The notes: a model not told the origin generated them from the sequence alone. A stretch of 64,000 bases of DNA from Mycolicibacterium sp. YH-1 (GCF_022557175.1 NZ_CP092915.1:6448001-6512000); one strand, 5' to 3'; positions 43,428 to 53,180 are shown, counted from the stretch's first letter. Program-made: numbers and translations.

Positions 43428-43979
43428 TTAGTCGCCCGCCACGACCACCGCGGCGACGCTGTAGCTCCTCGGTGCCGCCGACGGCCAGCCCTGACTACTG
43501 TCATTGCTCAGAGCTCCGAACCCGTACTTCGTATAACCGCAGTCGGAGAAGACTTCGAAGCCCAGCCCTTGGAGGACGACCGCTGTGACCGCTTTCGTCT
43601 CGTTTCCGCCGTGACCGCCTGTGTTCGCGTCGCCGTACCCAGAGAGCATTCTGACCTTGGAGGGGTTGTAGCCGACATCCCGCAGTGCTTGCGTAACACT
43701 CGGCACGCCTTGCACGTTGGTATCCGATACCGGTAGGACCTTACCCGTGTGGCTCACCCAGCCGTCCGATTCGCGAACTGCGCGCTGACTCACTTCGTTC
43801 AGAATTGCGTCGAACTGGAAAGGGGGGCACCCCGTGGCACTTCGGGCCGCATCGACAGCTGCCTTCAGATCCTCAGTCGTGTCCGCTGTCGACGTCGGCG
43901 CGAGGACCAGCGTTGAGCACACGACGACAACACTCGTTGCACAGGCCCGGGTTCGCCGAAACCATTTGCTGTGCAGCAT
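43428..43979 (-). CDS. Secreted CAP/SCP-like protein
   Basis: The product is 183 aa from the ATG at 43979; the frame is open further upstream into the Mam gene, but that part is not plausible. A signal peptide or anchor (about 1-32) precedes a CAP-like domain (AARSATGCPPFQFDAILNEV followed by SQRAVRESDGWVSHTG) and a Gly-rich middle. The typical CAP His/Glu pair is not clear. It lies downstream of the mce operon and may be cotranscribed. Confidence 0.7.
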   Translation of the reverse strand: MLHSKWFRRTRACATSVVVVCSTLVLAPTSTADTTEDLKAAVDAARSATGCPPFQFDAILNEVSQRAVRESDGWVSHTGKVLPVSDTNVQGVPSVTQALRDVGYNPSKVRMLSGYGDANTGGHGGNETKAVTAVVLQGLGFEVFSDCGYTKYGFGALSNDSSQGWPSAAPRSYSVAAVVVAGD

Positions 43980-44025
43980 TACAGCGGCGGCCACATTCTC
44001 GCTTGGCCCCGTATTGCCGATGCGG

Positions 44026-44715
44026 CTACTTCTGCCCGACGACTGCACCGACCCCACCCACTTCGCTGATTTGCCAGTCATGATTGCTGTCAATCGTGAT
44101 GCTGTAGGTGGCGGTCGACTCCAGTCCCTCGGGCGCTTGCACGGTCTTCGTCTGAACACTGACGAATGTGTCGACCACGTAGGTTCCGTTGTCGTCCGAC
44201 CGAACCTTGGCCACGAGCGGTACGGCGGTCGAATTCCACTGCAATGGAACGAGAATCTGCTCCATCGAGGTCGCCGCGTTGCTGAGTTTGTCCTTGAGCT
44301 CGGGTGTCGTCCCCCTCACGAGCTCGGTCTTCCACGGGCCCAGGTCCTTCGCGTCGATCTTCGCTGCGCCGACGGCGTAGTCGAGCGCGATTTGCTCTGC
44401 CCGGCTGGTCGCGGCTGCCTGTCTCGCCTGTGCGTCCAGCTGCGCCTTAGCACCCAGGTACAGCCATGTGGTGACGCCGGCCGCTGCGAGCAGACCGATG
44501 ATCACAGCGCCGACTAGGAGCGCGCGGATCGAAATGGAGATCGACCGTCGCTTGGACTTCGCGGACTTGCCCCGATCCTCGCGAATGCCATCATCGGCTT
44601 CATCGGCTTCATCGGCTCCTGCGGTCGCCTCGACTTCAGCCGGATCAACGGCTTCCCGAAGCTTGTCGCGTTCTTCGATTTCCGCTGCGTCGTCCTTGAT
44701 ATGCAACTGCGGCAT
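44026..44715 (-). CDS. Mce-associated membrane protein (Mam)
   Basis: The 229-aa product has an acidic N-terminus (about 1-45), a basic patch, one transmembrane helix (ALLVGAVIIGLLAAAGVTTW, about 63-82) and an extracytoplasmic domain of the Mam/LucA-like type (TYVVDTFVSVQTKTVQ). Mam proteins stabilise Mce complexes. It starts 12 bp downstream of mceF in the same operon. Confidence 0.88.
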   Translation of the reverse strand: MPQLHIKDDAAEIEERDKLREAVDPAEVEATAGADEADEADDGIREDRGKSAKSKRRSISISIRALLVGAVIIGLLAAAGVTTWLYLGAKAQLDAQARQAAATSRAEQIALDYAVGAAKIDAKDLGPWKTELVRGTTPELKDKLSNAATSMEQILVPLQWNSTAVPLVAKVRSDDNGTYVVDTFVSVQTKTVQAPEGLESTATYSITIDSNHDWQISEVGGVGAVVGQK

Positions 44716-44727
44716 TGAGACCGCCTC

Positions 44728-45693
44728 CTATCCCGGTGGAATTGCGACGTGTAGGTCGATGGCCCCGTCTTCAGGAACCGTCGCGATCAGATTCGCCAGT
44801 ATTTGGCTGCTATCCAGATTTCTTATCGCCGCAGCGATCAGCTTCACGTTGGCCGATGTCGCTTCGCCGAGAACCCGCAAGTCAACGCCGCGGTTGTCGA
44901 GGAACTTCTGGATTCGGCCGACGAACGCCGAAAAGATGAGAATGTTTCCAGGGTTAACGCCCATCATGACCTGGTTGTAGCCGTCGTTGAAGACCGTATT
45001 GATCCTGGTTCCCAGCGCACGGATCGGCGGCGCAGCATCGGCAAGCGCCTGCCCGACGAAGCCCGCATTCTCCAGCAGAGCCTGAAAGTTTCTGAGCATC
45101 GCTCGGCCCTGACCGTTGAGATCGGCTGTCGTGTTGCGCAGCAGCATGCTGGTACGAGCGAGGTTGGGCAGCACCAGATCGGGGGGCGGAAGCCCCGCGT
45201 CCGCCTCGTTGATGACGTTGTTCAATTGCTGTGGGTCCATCTGGTTGAGCACACGTACGACACTGGCGCCCAGCTCGGAAATCGACGGGCTCTCCTTGAC
45301 GGTGTCCGAGGCAATGCGTTGACCGTCGCGCAGTACGGGACCACCGCTGCTGAGTGGCTCCAGTTCGATATAGGACTCGCCGAGTGCGGATAGGTTCTCT
45401 AGGCGGACGTCCGAGTCCTCCGGGATCCGGTACTGCCCGTCGACGTAGAAGTGCACTGTCGCATTCGATGTCGTGGCGTCGATCGCCGTGACCTTCCCCA
45501 CACGCACACCGCGCAACAGGACACTTGCATCGACGACCAGATTGTTAATGTTGGCGACGTCCATCGACAGATTGGTACGGTCCGTTGGCGGCGAGATCCG
45601 CACACCCAATGACCCGATGTACGTGACGAACACAACGATGACGGCGAGAAATGCCGCGAATGTGGCAATACTAAGTAGGGGCTTCGACCTCAT
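44728..45693 (-). CDS. mceF: Mce-family protein, MceF position
   Basis: This 321-aa MCE protein has an N-terminal transmembrane helix (about 6-28), an MCE/MlaD domain (ANINNLVVDASVLLRGVRVG followed by KVTAI, about 45-130) and a helical needle-like part. It overlaps mceE by 4 bp. It is short compared with well-known MceF proteins. It should form part of the Mce hexameric lipid channel across the periplasm. Confidence 0.9.
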   Translation of the reverse strand: MRSKPLLSIATFAAFLAVIVVFVTYIGSLGVRISPPTDRTNLSMDVANINNLVVDASVLLRGVRVGKVTAIDATTSNATVHFYVDGQYRIPEDSDVRLENLSALGESYIELEPLSSGGPVLRDGQRIASDTVKESPSISELGASVVRVLNQMDPQQLNNVINEADAGLPPPDLVLPNLARTSMLLRNTTADLNGQGRAMLRNFQALLENAGFVGQALADAAPPIRALGTRINTVFNDGYNQVMMGVNPGNILIFSAFVGRIQKFLDNRGVDLRVLGEATSANVKLIAAAIRNLDSSQILANLIATVPEDGAIDLHVAIPPG

Positions 45694-46685
45694 TGCAGCG
45701 CTCCGAGCATGCGTAGAACCTGTTCGACGTTCCCAGATAGTTCTCGTCCATCAGGACCCACGATCGAGGTGATGTTTATCGCCGGGTACTTCCTCTCCGG
45801 GAGGTAGTAGTTCTTGATCAAGTCGTACCAGCGCGGTACTTCCTCATCGAACGCGTACTTTGAATGCTGCAACGCCTCAAGGGCATTGGCGCCAGATTCG
45901 AACACCGGGACCAGCCAGTAGCCGTTGTTGTAGATCGTTCCAAGGCTCGGCAGGAGCGTTGCCAGGTAGTGAGAGAGTGGGAAGAAGTGGTGGAATCCCA
46001 TCACGCCCTCGTCGCTAAACCAGTACTGCAGCTTCGGTGTGTAGCTGTGGAGTACATTGCTCGTGTCGGCCACCCCGTTAAGCCACTTGTCGACGCTGTC
46101 GACGTTGCTCGACAGATCTGACAGGTCTACTGCAACTCTCGAGGCGATCTCTTGCACCTCGGGACGCGGGGGTGTCACTGCGTTGATTTTGATCACCGTG
46201 TTCTGCGCGCGCTGGATCGATCCGCTGCCGATGAAGTTCGCAAGACTGGCGAGAGTGTCCTCAAGCTGCGGCGACGGGGTCGTCTGGGTCAATGGGACCC
46301 GTCCCCCCGCATCGAGTGCTGCGGCGGTCGCGGCGGCGTCGGCGTTGCGTTCGAGAGCGACATAGGTGTCGCCGAGCACGGTGCCCTGCTGCAGAACAGC
46401 GTGGATGTCGGATGGCACGACGACGTTCTCATCGATGTGTGAGGTCACGTCCACCCCACGATCGGTCAGTTGGATCGCCGTTACGGAACCCACTTTCGTA
46501 CCGTCCATGAGGACCTTTGCCTGATCTGGCAAATTCAGCACATTGGCGAACTCGAGAGTGATGTCATAGCCGCCGCCATAGGAAGATCCGGGCAAGGGGA
46601 TCGAGTTCGCGCTGACTGATGCGCAGGCGACCGTGCTGAGGGTGGTCCCGATTATCGCTAAGCTCAATGTAATTCGAGTTCTCAT
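45690..46685 (-). CDS. mceE: Mce-family lipoprotein, MceE position
   Basis: This 331-aa MCE protein carries a lipobox (LSTVAC) at the N-terminus. The MCE domain follows (SIPLPGSSYGGGYDITLEF; AKVLMDGTKVGSVTAI). The SIPLPG motif and lipobox are hallmarks of MceE/Lpr proteins. It overlaps mceD and mceF by 4 bp each. Confidence 0.9.
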   Translation of the reverse strand: MRTRITLSLAIIGTTLSTVACASVSANSIPLPGSSYGGGYDITLEFANVLNLPDQAKVLMDGTKVGSVTAIQLTDRGVDVTSHIDENVVVPSDIHAVLQQGTVLGDTYVALERNADAAATAAALDAGGRVPLTQTTPSPQLEDTLASLANFIGSGSIQRAQNTVIKINAVTPPRPEVQEIASRVAVDLSDLSSNVDSVDKWLNGVADTSNVLHSYTPKLQYWFSDEGVMGFHHFFPLSHYLATLLPSLGTIYNNGYWLVPVFESGANALEALQHSKYAFDEEVPRWYDLIKNYYLPERKYPAINITSIVGPDGRELSGNVEQVLRMLGALQ

Positions 46686-47779
46686 CGTCGCTGAGCCTCC
46701 ATCAACACGTACTGCAGCAGTGCGACGTCCACTGCGTGAGGCTGCCCGTTAACATCCGCACAGCTACCCGGCATGGACGCGTTCATCATGCCGCACAGAG
46801 CCAGTCCATCCGGCGTCCGAATACGGAAGAGGGGTGGGCTCCAGGCAATCAGAGCGAACTGGTGGTTGTTGGCGTGGTACGACATCGTATTGATCCAGCG
46901 CGGCACTGGGTTGAGCATGTTTGCGAAACCCTTGTAATGCGGGCTCAGATGCCGCAACGTATCCGCGGTGGTGTCCAGGCCGAGCTGGATGTCGTCGCCG
47001 AGTGTCAGTTCGATATCGTTGACCATCAGAATCAGCTCGGTGATCGTGTTCGTCAATCCGTTCGTACCGCGAAGTGCATTGACTAGATTGGGCGTGGTGT
47101 TGGGCATGTCCAGCAGAATCTCCTTCAGCGGAGCGCTGGTTTCGCGCAACATGTCGGTCAGTTGCACAACGTTCTTGACGATCGAGCCGATGTCGGCGAT
47201 CGACTGGTCAGGGCTGTCGAGCAGCTCAGACGACGTGCTGAGTAAGTTGTTGAGCGCGGGTCCGTTTCCGCGAACCGCTTTGTCCATTCCGCTGAGTGCG
47301 TCCTGAATGTTCGTCGACTGAGAGGGGTTGATTCCGTTCACGAAGTTCGTGGCGGAACCGATTACCTGCGAAATGCTCAACGGTGTAGCCGAGCGGCTAC
47401 GCGGGATGCACCGTCCAGCCACGAGCTTCGGCCCACCGCTGAAGTTGCCGACGAGTTCGAGCGAGCGATCCGCCAGGATCGAAGTCGATCGGATTACAGC
47501 CTTTACATCCTCAGGTATCGGATGATCGACATCGATCGTGAAGCGCACTTCGACGTCGGCGTCTCGCGGCGTAATGTTCGAGACTGTTCCGATTCGATAA
47601 CCCATCTGGGTCACAGGGTTATCGACATACAGGCCGACGCTGTCGGACATGACGGCACAGAACTCAGCACCCTGGTTGTGCTGCCGTGCACCGCATGAGG
47701 TGACAACTGTGGTCAGTACCACGGCGCCTACCGTGCACGCTGAAACGGTGCGAACCACCGAACGCGATAGCGACGACAT
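46682..47779 (-). CDS. mceD: Mce-family protein, MceD position, predicted lipoprotein
   Basis: This 365-aa MCE protein has the MCE domain (about 40-130: VGLYVDNPVTQMGYRIGTVS) and a long helical part, and ends with a Cys-containing tail. Unlike most MceD proteins it is short and its N-terminal hydrophobic stretch ends in VVTSC, a lipobox, so it may be lipidated. Its start overlaps the mceC stop. Confidence 0.85.
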   Translation of the reverse strand: MSSLSRSVVRTVSACTVGAVVLTTVVTSCGARQHNQGAEFCAVMSDSVGLYVDNPVTQMGYRIGTVSNITPRDADVEVRFTIDVDHPIPEDVKAVIRSTSILADRSLELVGNFSGGPKLVAGRCIPRSRSATPLSISQVIGSATNFVNGINPSQSTNIQDALSGMDKAVRGNGPALNNLLSTSSELLDSPDQSIADIGSIVKNVVQLTDMLRETSAPLKEILLDMPNTTPNLVNALRGTNGLTNTITELILMVNDIELTLGDDIQLGLDTTADTLRHLSPHYKGFANMLNPVPRWINTMSYHANNHQFALIAWSPPLFRIRTPDGLALCGMMNASMPGSCADVNGQPHAVDVALLQYVLMEAQRR

Positions 47780-48756
47780 CAGCAGGGACTCCCGTGGACC
47801 GGAACGCAGATGTCCGTGGCCAGCAGTTCAGGGCGGATGTACGTGTTCTGGTTGCCGATGGCGCGTTCCATTCGGTCGTGGACGCGGCCGAGCACTCGCA
47901 CCATTACTCCGTTGCGGCTCTGTATCGTCCGAAACTCGGTGAGGATTCCTTCCATTCGATCGAGAAAGTCCTTGCGATTGGTGAAGTACATCTTCAGCAG
48001 ACCGTACTTCGCCGCCTGCACGACCGCACCGATTCCTTGGAGCGCATCGGCGAAACTTTTGCCGTACAGGACCAGCGTGCCCTCAAGAATCGCGATCTTG
48101 CGTATGTACTCCTGGAGTTGACCGCGGTAGTCCGTCAAGGTTTGGACGTACTCGTCAGACATCCTGAGTATCTTTGAGATCTGACCGCGTTGCCTATCCA
48201 TCGTATTGACTATGGAGTTGGCCGCGTCGAGTACAGCTGAAACCGAATCGGTGTTGCCACCCGTCAAGCCCTGTTGCAACTGATCCAGGGAGTCTTTGAT
48301 CGGTTGCGGAGCAACGTCATCGGTGATCTTCGTGGTGTCCGCGAGTGTCTCGACGAGGCTGTACGGCATTGTCACTCGCTCCTTCGGAATCGGACGTGCG
48401 CCGAGCTCCGCGTCACCGAGCGGAATAATCGTTACGAAGTAGCCCCCGACGACCGTGAGCATGCGCACCTGCACTTGTGACTGATCACCAACGAAGGCAT
48501 CCCGCTTCACGCTGGTCCGCACTCGGATCTGACTCGGCTCGATCGCAAGGTCTTTGACGTCACCCACCACAATGCCGGCTATCCGGACGGTGTCGCCCGG
48601 GCGTATCGAAGCCGCGTCGTCCGTGTAGAAGGTGACGATCTTCTCGTCAGGCGGGCTGACGTAGATCGCGCCTGCAACTATCCCGATGATCGCGACGATT
48701 GCCACCAGCGCGGCGCCCCAAAGTCGCTCGCGTCGTACCGTATTCACTTGTTGCAT
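47779..48756 (-). CDS. mceC: Mce-family protein, MceC position
   Basis: The product is 325 aa from the ATG at 48756, which overlaps the mceB end by 13 bp; an upstream frame to 48825 lies inside mceB and was not used. One N-terminal membrane helix (AALVAIVAIIGIVAGAIYV), an MCE domain (SIRPGDTVRIAGIVVGDVKD) and a helical C-terminus are present. Same operon and likely complex as the other Mce proteins. Confidence 0.88.
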   Translation of the reverse strand: MQQVNTVRRERLWGAALVAIVAIIGIVAGAIYVSPPDEKIVTFYTDDAASIRPGDTVRIAGIVVGDVKDLAIEPSQIRVRTSVKRDAFVGDQSQVQVRMLTVVGGYFVTIIPLGDAELGARPIPKERVTMPYSLVETLADTTKITDDVAPQPIKDSLDQLQQGLTGGNTDSVSAVLDAANSIVNTMDRQRGQISKILRMSDEYVQTLTDYRGQLQEYIRKIAILEGTLVLYGKSFADALQGIGAVVQAAKYGLLKMYFTNRKDFLDRMEGILTEFRTIQSRNGVMVRVLGRVHDRMERAIGNQNTYIRPELLATDICVPVHGSPC

Positions 48757-49751
48757 AGCACCACCCGCTGACCATTCAAGAGCACGTCCATTGCTTCCGG
48801 AAGCTGGACCCGACCGCGCGAGCACGGTACGGGTGCACCAGCCTCTGGAGGTGGTGGGAGGTTCTCCCAGATTACGGGAGTCCTCTTCACGACGTCGATC
48901 GCGTCATAGGCGTTGGTGATAGCCCTGTCCAAAGCCCTGTCAGCATCGACGCCCGGCCTGATGCCCGCTGCCGAGAGCAGATGAACGACTGCTCGGGTGA
49001 AATCCGCTCCGGCGATCTGCGACTTCCGAAACTCATCCAGCACCGCAATCGCTCCGCGGATCGGGGTATCGAGCTCGTTGAGAATCTGGATCAGGTGGTG
49101 GGAACGACCGTTGACGCCGTCGGCGAGGGCGGCCAGGTTGTTCATGATCGTCGAGACAACCTCCTGACGATCGGAAACGAATGCAGTGAGGTTGCGAATG
49201 CTGTCGAGCATGGGTCCTAGCCCACTCCCGTCGCCCTGAAGAAATGCGACTGCGTTGTCAGTGAACGTGTTGATCTCATCCGGGCTGAGGGTGGCGAGCA
49301 CTGGTTGAAGACCGTTGAATAGGACCGTGATGTCGAATGACGGCAGAGTCATAGTGGTCGGAACGTCGATGACTCGATTCGGGGCCGTCTGCCCTTGTAC
49401 GGGGTTCTGCACATCGACGTAACGCAGCCCAGTGAGGGCTTGGTATCGAACGGCCAGGCGGCTTTCCCGCACTATGCTGAATCTCTGATCCAGGGTGAAG
49501 TTCACGACGGCGAGACTTCGCCCGTCGCCAGACCGCTCCAGGGCGATGTCACTCACCTTGCCCACTCGAACACCCCGGACGCGTACGTCGGCTCCGTTCA
49601 TGAGGCCGGAAACGTCGGTGAATTCAGCGTGGTATGTCGTGCTGGGAGCGTCGAGGGGATGGCTCAGTTCGTTGCCAATCGTGACCAGTAGAAATCCGCT
49701 CACGACAGCGGCGAGTGCAACCCGCCACGCCGCACCCCTGGCCGTAATCAA
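48744..49751 (-). CDS. mceB: Mce-family protein, MceB position
   Basis: This 335-aa MCE protein starts at a TTG overlapping the mceA stop (TTGA). It has an N-terminal helix (VALAAVVSGFLLVTIG), an MCE domain (GLMNGADVRVRGVRVGKVSD) and a helical needle region, with paired Cys near the C-terminus. Member of the Mce complex. Confidence 0.88.
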   Translation of the reverse strand: MITARGAAWRVALAAVVSGFLLVTIGNELSHPLDAPSTTYHAEFTDVSGLMNGADVRVRGVRVGKVSDIALERSGDGRSLAVVNFTLDQRFSIVRESRLAVRYQALTGLRYVDVQNPVQGQTAPNRVIDVPTTMTLPSFDITVLFNGLQPVLATLSPDEINTFTDNAVAFLQGDGSGLGPMLDSIRNLTAFVSDRQEVVSTIMNNLAALADGVNGRSHHLIQILNELDTPIRGAIAVLDEFRKSQIAGADFTRAVVHLLSAAGIRPGVDADRALDRAITNAYDAIDVVKRTPVIWENLPPPPEAGAPVPCSRGRVQLPEAMDVLLNGQRVVLCNK

Positions 49752-50890
49752 GACGGACCCATCATTGTTCCGAGTGGTGCTGCGACGCCTGGAAGCTGGT
49801 CCAAGATTATCCTCACTTGCAGCGCACGCTGCTCACCCGAGCCCGCGTACATGCGCTCGAACCGCGACCGGATCTCGGTGATGGTGGTCGCAAAGGCCTC
49901 AGCGCTCAGCACCTTCGGGACTGTGTCGGTCAGCGCCCTCACGCTCTCGATAACCGGGAACAGGTCCTCCACGTGAGAGGACAGCAACACGCCGATTGGT
50001 GTGAAAAGTTCATTCTGTGCATTCGTCATCGTCGGAATGAGGTGGTTGTCGTACCAGACGTCGTTGTCCCTGTTCGCCAGCCACAGCTGTACGTTCTCGC
50101 GGTACTGGCGCTGGTTGGCTTCGCCCAACGCCGGGAAGAAGTTCCACTTCTTCTCGACCTCGTCGGCAGTCTCCGGCGTGAGAGTGTTGGGGTACGTGTT
50201 CAGCACCAGATCACCGGTACGGATCAACGCTTCGATGTAGCCCGGGAACGCCACGCTGATACCGGTCGTGTTGCGCAGAAGCTGCTCCGTGCTGACCGTC
50301 TGCACGACGGCCACGGAATTCGCCACGACGAGCGCGGTTTCGAGCAGCGGATTGAGACCGTCAACATACCGTGTCGCGCGATCGATGACGCTTACCAGTC
50401 TTTGGTCGAACACCCCGTTCGACAGTTCGCCCAACCGATACAGCAGTGTCTGCAAGCTGTAGTTGCCTTGAGGGGCGACATTGATCTCCATGCCGTCCCG
50501 GAGCGGACTGCCGTCCTGTACCGGTGTGATATTAATCCCTGTAACACCAAAGTAGTTCGATGGCCGATAGTCGATCGACATTGCGTCGGTGAGTCCACGG
50601 GTTGGCTTTGACTGCAAGTCCGTAGTCAGTCGAACCCCACCACCGGAAAGGCTCGATACGTCCGTCACTTCGCCGATCTTCACGCCGTGCATGATCAACG
50701 GGGTGCCGGTGGCTACTCCTTGACCGACGTATGTCGTTTCGATCGCGACCGAAATGACGTCCTTCTTGTGGCCGAACGGGTCGACGGCGAAGTACACGAC
50801 TGCTGCGACCATTACGGCTACAACGGCGACCACACCGACTCTCGTCAGCGTTCGACTCTCTGATTCGGCTGTTGTGTGAAGCAGTGTCAT
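49748..50890 (-). CDS. mceA: Mce-family protein, MceA position
   Basis: The product is 380 aa from the ATG at 50890, 8 bp after the yrbEB stop. It has an N-terminal membrane helix (VGVVAVVAVMVAAVVYFAV), an MCE domain (GVATGTPLIMHGVKIGEVTD) and a helical part. In Mce systems the A-F proteins form a heterohexameric tunnel for lipids or sterols. Confidence 0.9.
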   Translation of the reverse strand: MTLLHTTAESESRTLTRVGVVAVVAVMVAAVVYFAVDPFGHKKDVISVAIETTYVGQGVATGTPLIMHGVKIGEVTDVSSLSGGGVRLTTDLQSKPTRGLTDAMSIDYRPSNYFGVTGINITPVQDGSPLRDGMEINVAPQGNYSLQTLLYRLGELSNGVFDQRLVSVIDRATRYVDGLNPLLETALVVANSVAVVQTVSTEQLLRNTTGISVAFPGYIEALIRTGDLVLNTYPNTLTPETADEVEKKWNFFPALGEANQRQYRENVQLWLANRDNDVWYDNHLIPTMTNAQNELFTPIGVLLSSHVEDLFPVIESVRALTDTVPKVLSAEAFATTITEIRSRFERMYAGSGEQRALQVRIILDQLPGVAAPLGTMMGPS

Positions 50891-50898
50891 CTGGTTGC

Positions 50899-51771
50899 CT
50901 AGCCCTTGAATACGAACGTTGGCTTGAAGCCCCATAGGGCAATGGTCATGATGAAGTCGAGGGTCATGATCGCCACCAGGCTGGCTCGGACGGCACGACC
51001 GGATGCTCGGCCCACCCCGACAGGTCCTCCTGACGCGAAATAGCCGTAGTAGCAGTGGATGATGATCACGGCGGTGGCGAACATGACCGCTTTGATGGTC
51101 GAATAGATGATGTCTCGTACAGGTAGAAACTGGACAAGGTAGTGCTGGTAGGTCCCGCCGGAAGCCGCGTAGATGCCTTCGATCAACAGGCTCGAGACGA
51201 AGAAACTAATGAGGAGTGTCAGGAGGTAGCCGGGGATCATGCACAGGAGGCCACCAATGAGGCGGGTGCCGACGACGAACGGGATGGGCCGCAACCCCAT
51301 CACCTCGAGCGCGTCGATCTCCTCCGAGATGCGCATGGATCCGATTTCTGCTGTGAGTCGACATCCGCATTGGGCTGCGAACGCGATTCCAAGGCAGAGT
51401 GGCGCCATCTCCCGTACGTCGCCGAGGCCGGCGATGATGCCCGCGAGCGCTCCGAAGCCGATCATGTTCAAGATCGCCCACGCCTCGATGGCCACCATCC
51501 CACCGATCGCGATGCCCAAGACGACTAGGACGCTGATCACTCCCCCGTCCACGACCAACGATCCGCGTCCCCATGCGAGGTCGATCATTCGGGCGAGGCA
51601 CTCGCGACCGTACTTTCGTGCCGTCAGCGGTAGGTAATAGAAGGTTTGCCCGATGAAGACAAGCCACTGGCCGACTTCTTCAAACGGTCTGCGCACTGCT
51701 TGTGCCAGTTTTCGCCAAGGCCTGAAGTAGGCGGACGGTTCGGCCTGGCTGGTTGACGACCCGACATCCAT
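50899..51771 (-). CDS. yrbEB: Mce permease YrbEB (MlaE family)
   Basis: This 290-aa MlaE-type permease has several membrane helices and the conserved EEIDALEVMGLRPIPFVVGTR loop (middle of the protein) expected to contact an ATPase. The ATG at 51771 overlaps the yrbEA stop (TGATG). No MceG ATPase gene is in the window; in mycobacteria one ATPase serves several Mce systems. Confidence 0.93.
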   Translation of the reverse strand: MDVGSSTSQAEPSAYFRPWRKLAQAVRRPFEEVGQWLVFIGQTFYYLPLTARKYGRECLARMIDLAWGRGSLVVDGGVISVLVVLGIAIGGMVAIEAWAILNMIGFGALAGIIAGLGDVREMAPLCLGIAFAAQCGCRLTAEIGSMRISEEIDALEVMGLRPIPFVVGTRLIGGLLCMIPGYLLTLLISFFVSSLLIEGIYAASGGTYQHYLVQFLPVRDIIYSTIKAVMFATAVIIIHCYYGYFASGGPVGVGRASGRAVRASLVAIMTLDFIMTIALWGFKPTFVFKG

Positions 51772-52667
51772 CACGCCACCTGCAAAGGGAAGAACATGGT
51801 CTGCAGCTGCGTGATCGCGAGATTCACGACGAGAATGAGGACGACGTTGATCACTACGGACGAGTTCACGGCGTCCGCGACGCCGCGGGGGCCACCTTTC
51901 GCTTCCATACCTCGCAGCGATGAGACGATCCCGGTGATGGCAGCGAACACGATCACCTTACCGATGGCGAAGTAGACGTCGACTGTCTTTGCGAAAGCAC
52001 CGAAGGATTGCCAGTACGTGCCAGGCGCGGCGTCGCTGACCGCCAGGGAGAGAAGAAACGACGCGGTGATCGCCGAGGCGAGGATGACGGCACACAGGAT
52101 CGGTGCGAGCACCAACAACGCCAGGAAGCGCGGTACAACTAGATACCGTACGGGGTTGATGCCCATCGTTCGAAGGGCATCGAGTTCGTCCCGGACAGCG
52201 CGAGCACCGAGATCGGAAGCGATCGCCGACGCCGCCGCGCCGCCCATCAGCAGCCCTGCGGTTATCGGCGTGCCCTGCCTGATGACCGCCACACCGCTCG
52301 CCGCTCCCACCAGTGAACTCGCTCCGACCTGGTTGATGAGGCCCGAGATCTGGACCGCGACCATCGCGCCGAAGGGGATGGCCATGAGCACCGCCGGCAG
52401 CGCCGTCACCTTGTAGAGCGACCAGGCTTGAATAATCAAGTCGCGCAGCGGCAGTCGCGCGGAGAGCGTGTCGGTCACACAGAAGCGAAGGACTTCGCCC
52501 GTTAACTTCGCTCCTCGCCCGATGGTCCCCAGCGCTTGCACCGGACGCCCCAGGAAAACCTTCACCGACTTGGCGAGCCGCGATGATGCCGAAGGACCAG
52601 GAGACGGCGCCTGTTGCTGGGGCTCCGACGTCTCAGAAGCCTGGACGAGCGTCGCTACCACTGGCAC
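51771..52667 (-). CDS. yrbEA: Mce permease YrbEA (MlaE family), first gene of the mce operon
   Basis: This MlaE-type permease has the loop DELDALRTMGINPVRYLVVP and about five membrane helices. The open frame runs up to 52901, but family members are about 250-290 aa, so a GTG near 52667 or 52661 is the more likely start; no strong ribosome binding site settles it. The residues upstream of 52667 look like chance frame. It forms the inner-membrane channel with YrbEB. Confidence 0.85.
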   Translation of the reverse strand: MPVVATLVQASETSEPQQQAPSPGPSASSRLAKSVKVFLGRPVQALGTIGRGAKLTGEVLRFCVTDTLSARLPLRDLIIQAWSLYKVTALPAVLMAIPFGAMVAVQISGLINQVGASSLVGAASGVAVIRQGTPITAGLLMGGAAASAIASDLGARAVRDELDALRTMGINPVRYLVVPRFLALLVLAPILCAVILASAITASFLLSLAVSDAAPGTYWQSFGAFAKTVDVYFAIGKVIVFAAITGIVSSLRGMEAKGGPRGVADAVNSSVVINVVLILVVNLAITQLQTMFFPLQVA

Positions 52668-53180
52668 ATCACCAGCGACCCCAAGACAGGTCGGCACCAG
52701 TTGGGCTGGGCCAACACAGCGATTGCGCTCGGGTCGAGGCGTCGCGAGATGCATTCCATGGCTGGTCAGGACCTGCTTCCATCTGGTCCCGCAGCTCCCC
52801 ACGTTGGGAACTTCGAGACGTCCATCGGGGGCTGTAAACCGTGTGCGGACGGACTCATGGTCTGGCAATCCGGCGAGTAGGTAAAGAGCGGCGGCCCACA
52901 TAGCTGAACTTTGCCAGAATCACCGCAGCGATCCGCCATTTTCACGTAAGCTGAAGCCGCAACGTTGATGAGCTGAATCTGCAACGTTGATGAGCGGCTG
53001 TGTTAGTTTGCCATGCCGAATGGTCCGCCGTACCTGCCCGATCGGGCAGGCCCACGACACCTCACCGGTTAAGGCAGGTGCAGCCCTCTCCGCATGGTCT
53101 ATCGAAATCCGAAAATTCAGCAATGTCGGGCATGAAAATTAGGGTGCGATGCCTAACGATCCCGATCCGGCTGTAGTTAC
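52668..53180. other. Intergenic region upstream of the mce operon
   Basis: No gene is supported here; open frames on both strands lack domains and starts. It must hold the mce promoter. The only clear structure is a 22-bp tandem repeat at 52951-52994. Confidence 0.6.
52951..52994. repeat. Two tandem 22-bp direct repeats containing CAACGTTG
   Basis: Unit 1 (52951-52972) and unit 2 (52973-52994) differ at 2 positions. Both contain GCAACGTTGATGAG with the palindrome CAACGTTG. The 22-bp period is two DNA turns, as in tandem operators. Multiple terminal repeats of IS21-type elements look similar, so a transposon end scar is the alternative. Confidence 0.7.

Noticed and set aside
52668..52901. N-terminal extension of YrbEA
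   Set aside because: It would make the permease about 376 aa, far beyond family length, and the residues lack membrane or domain character.
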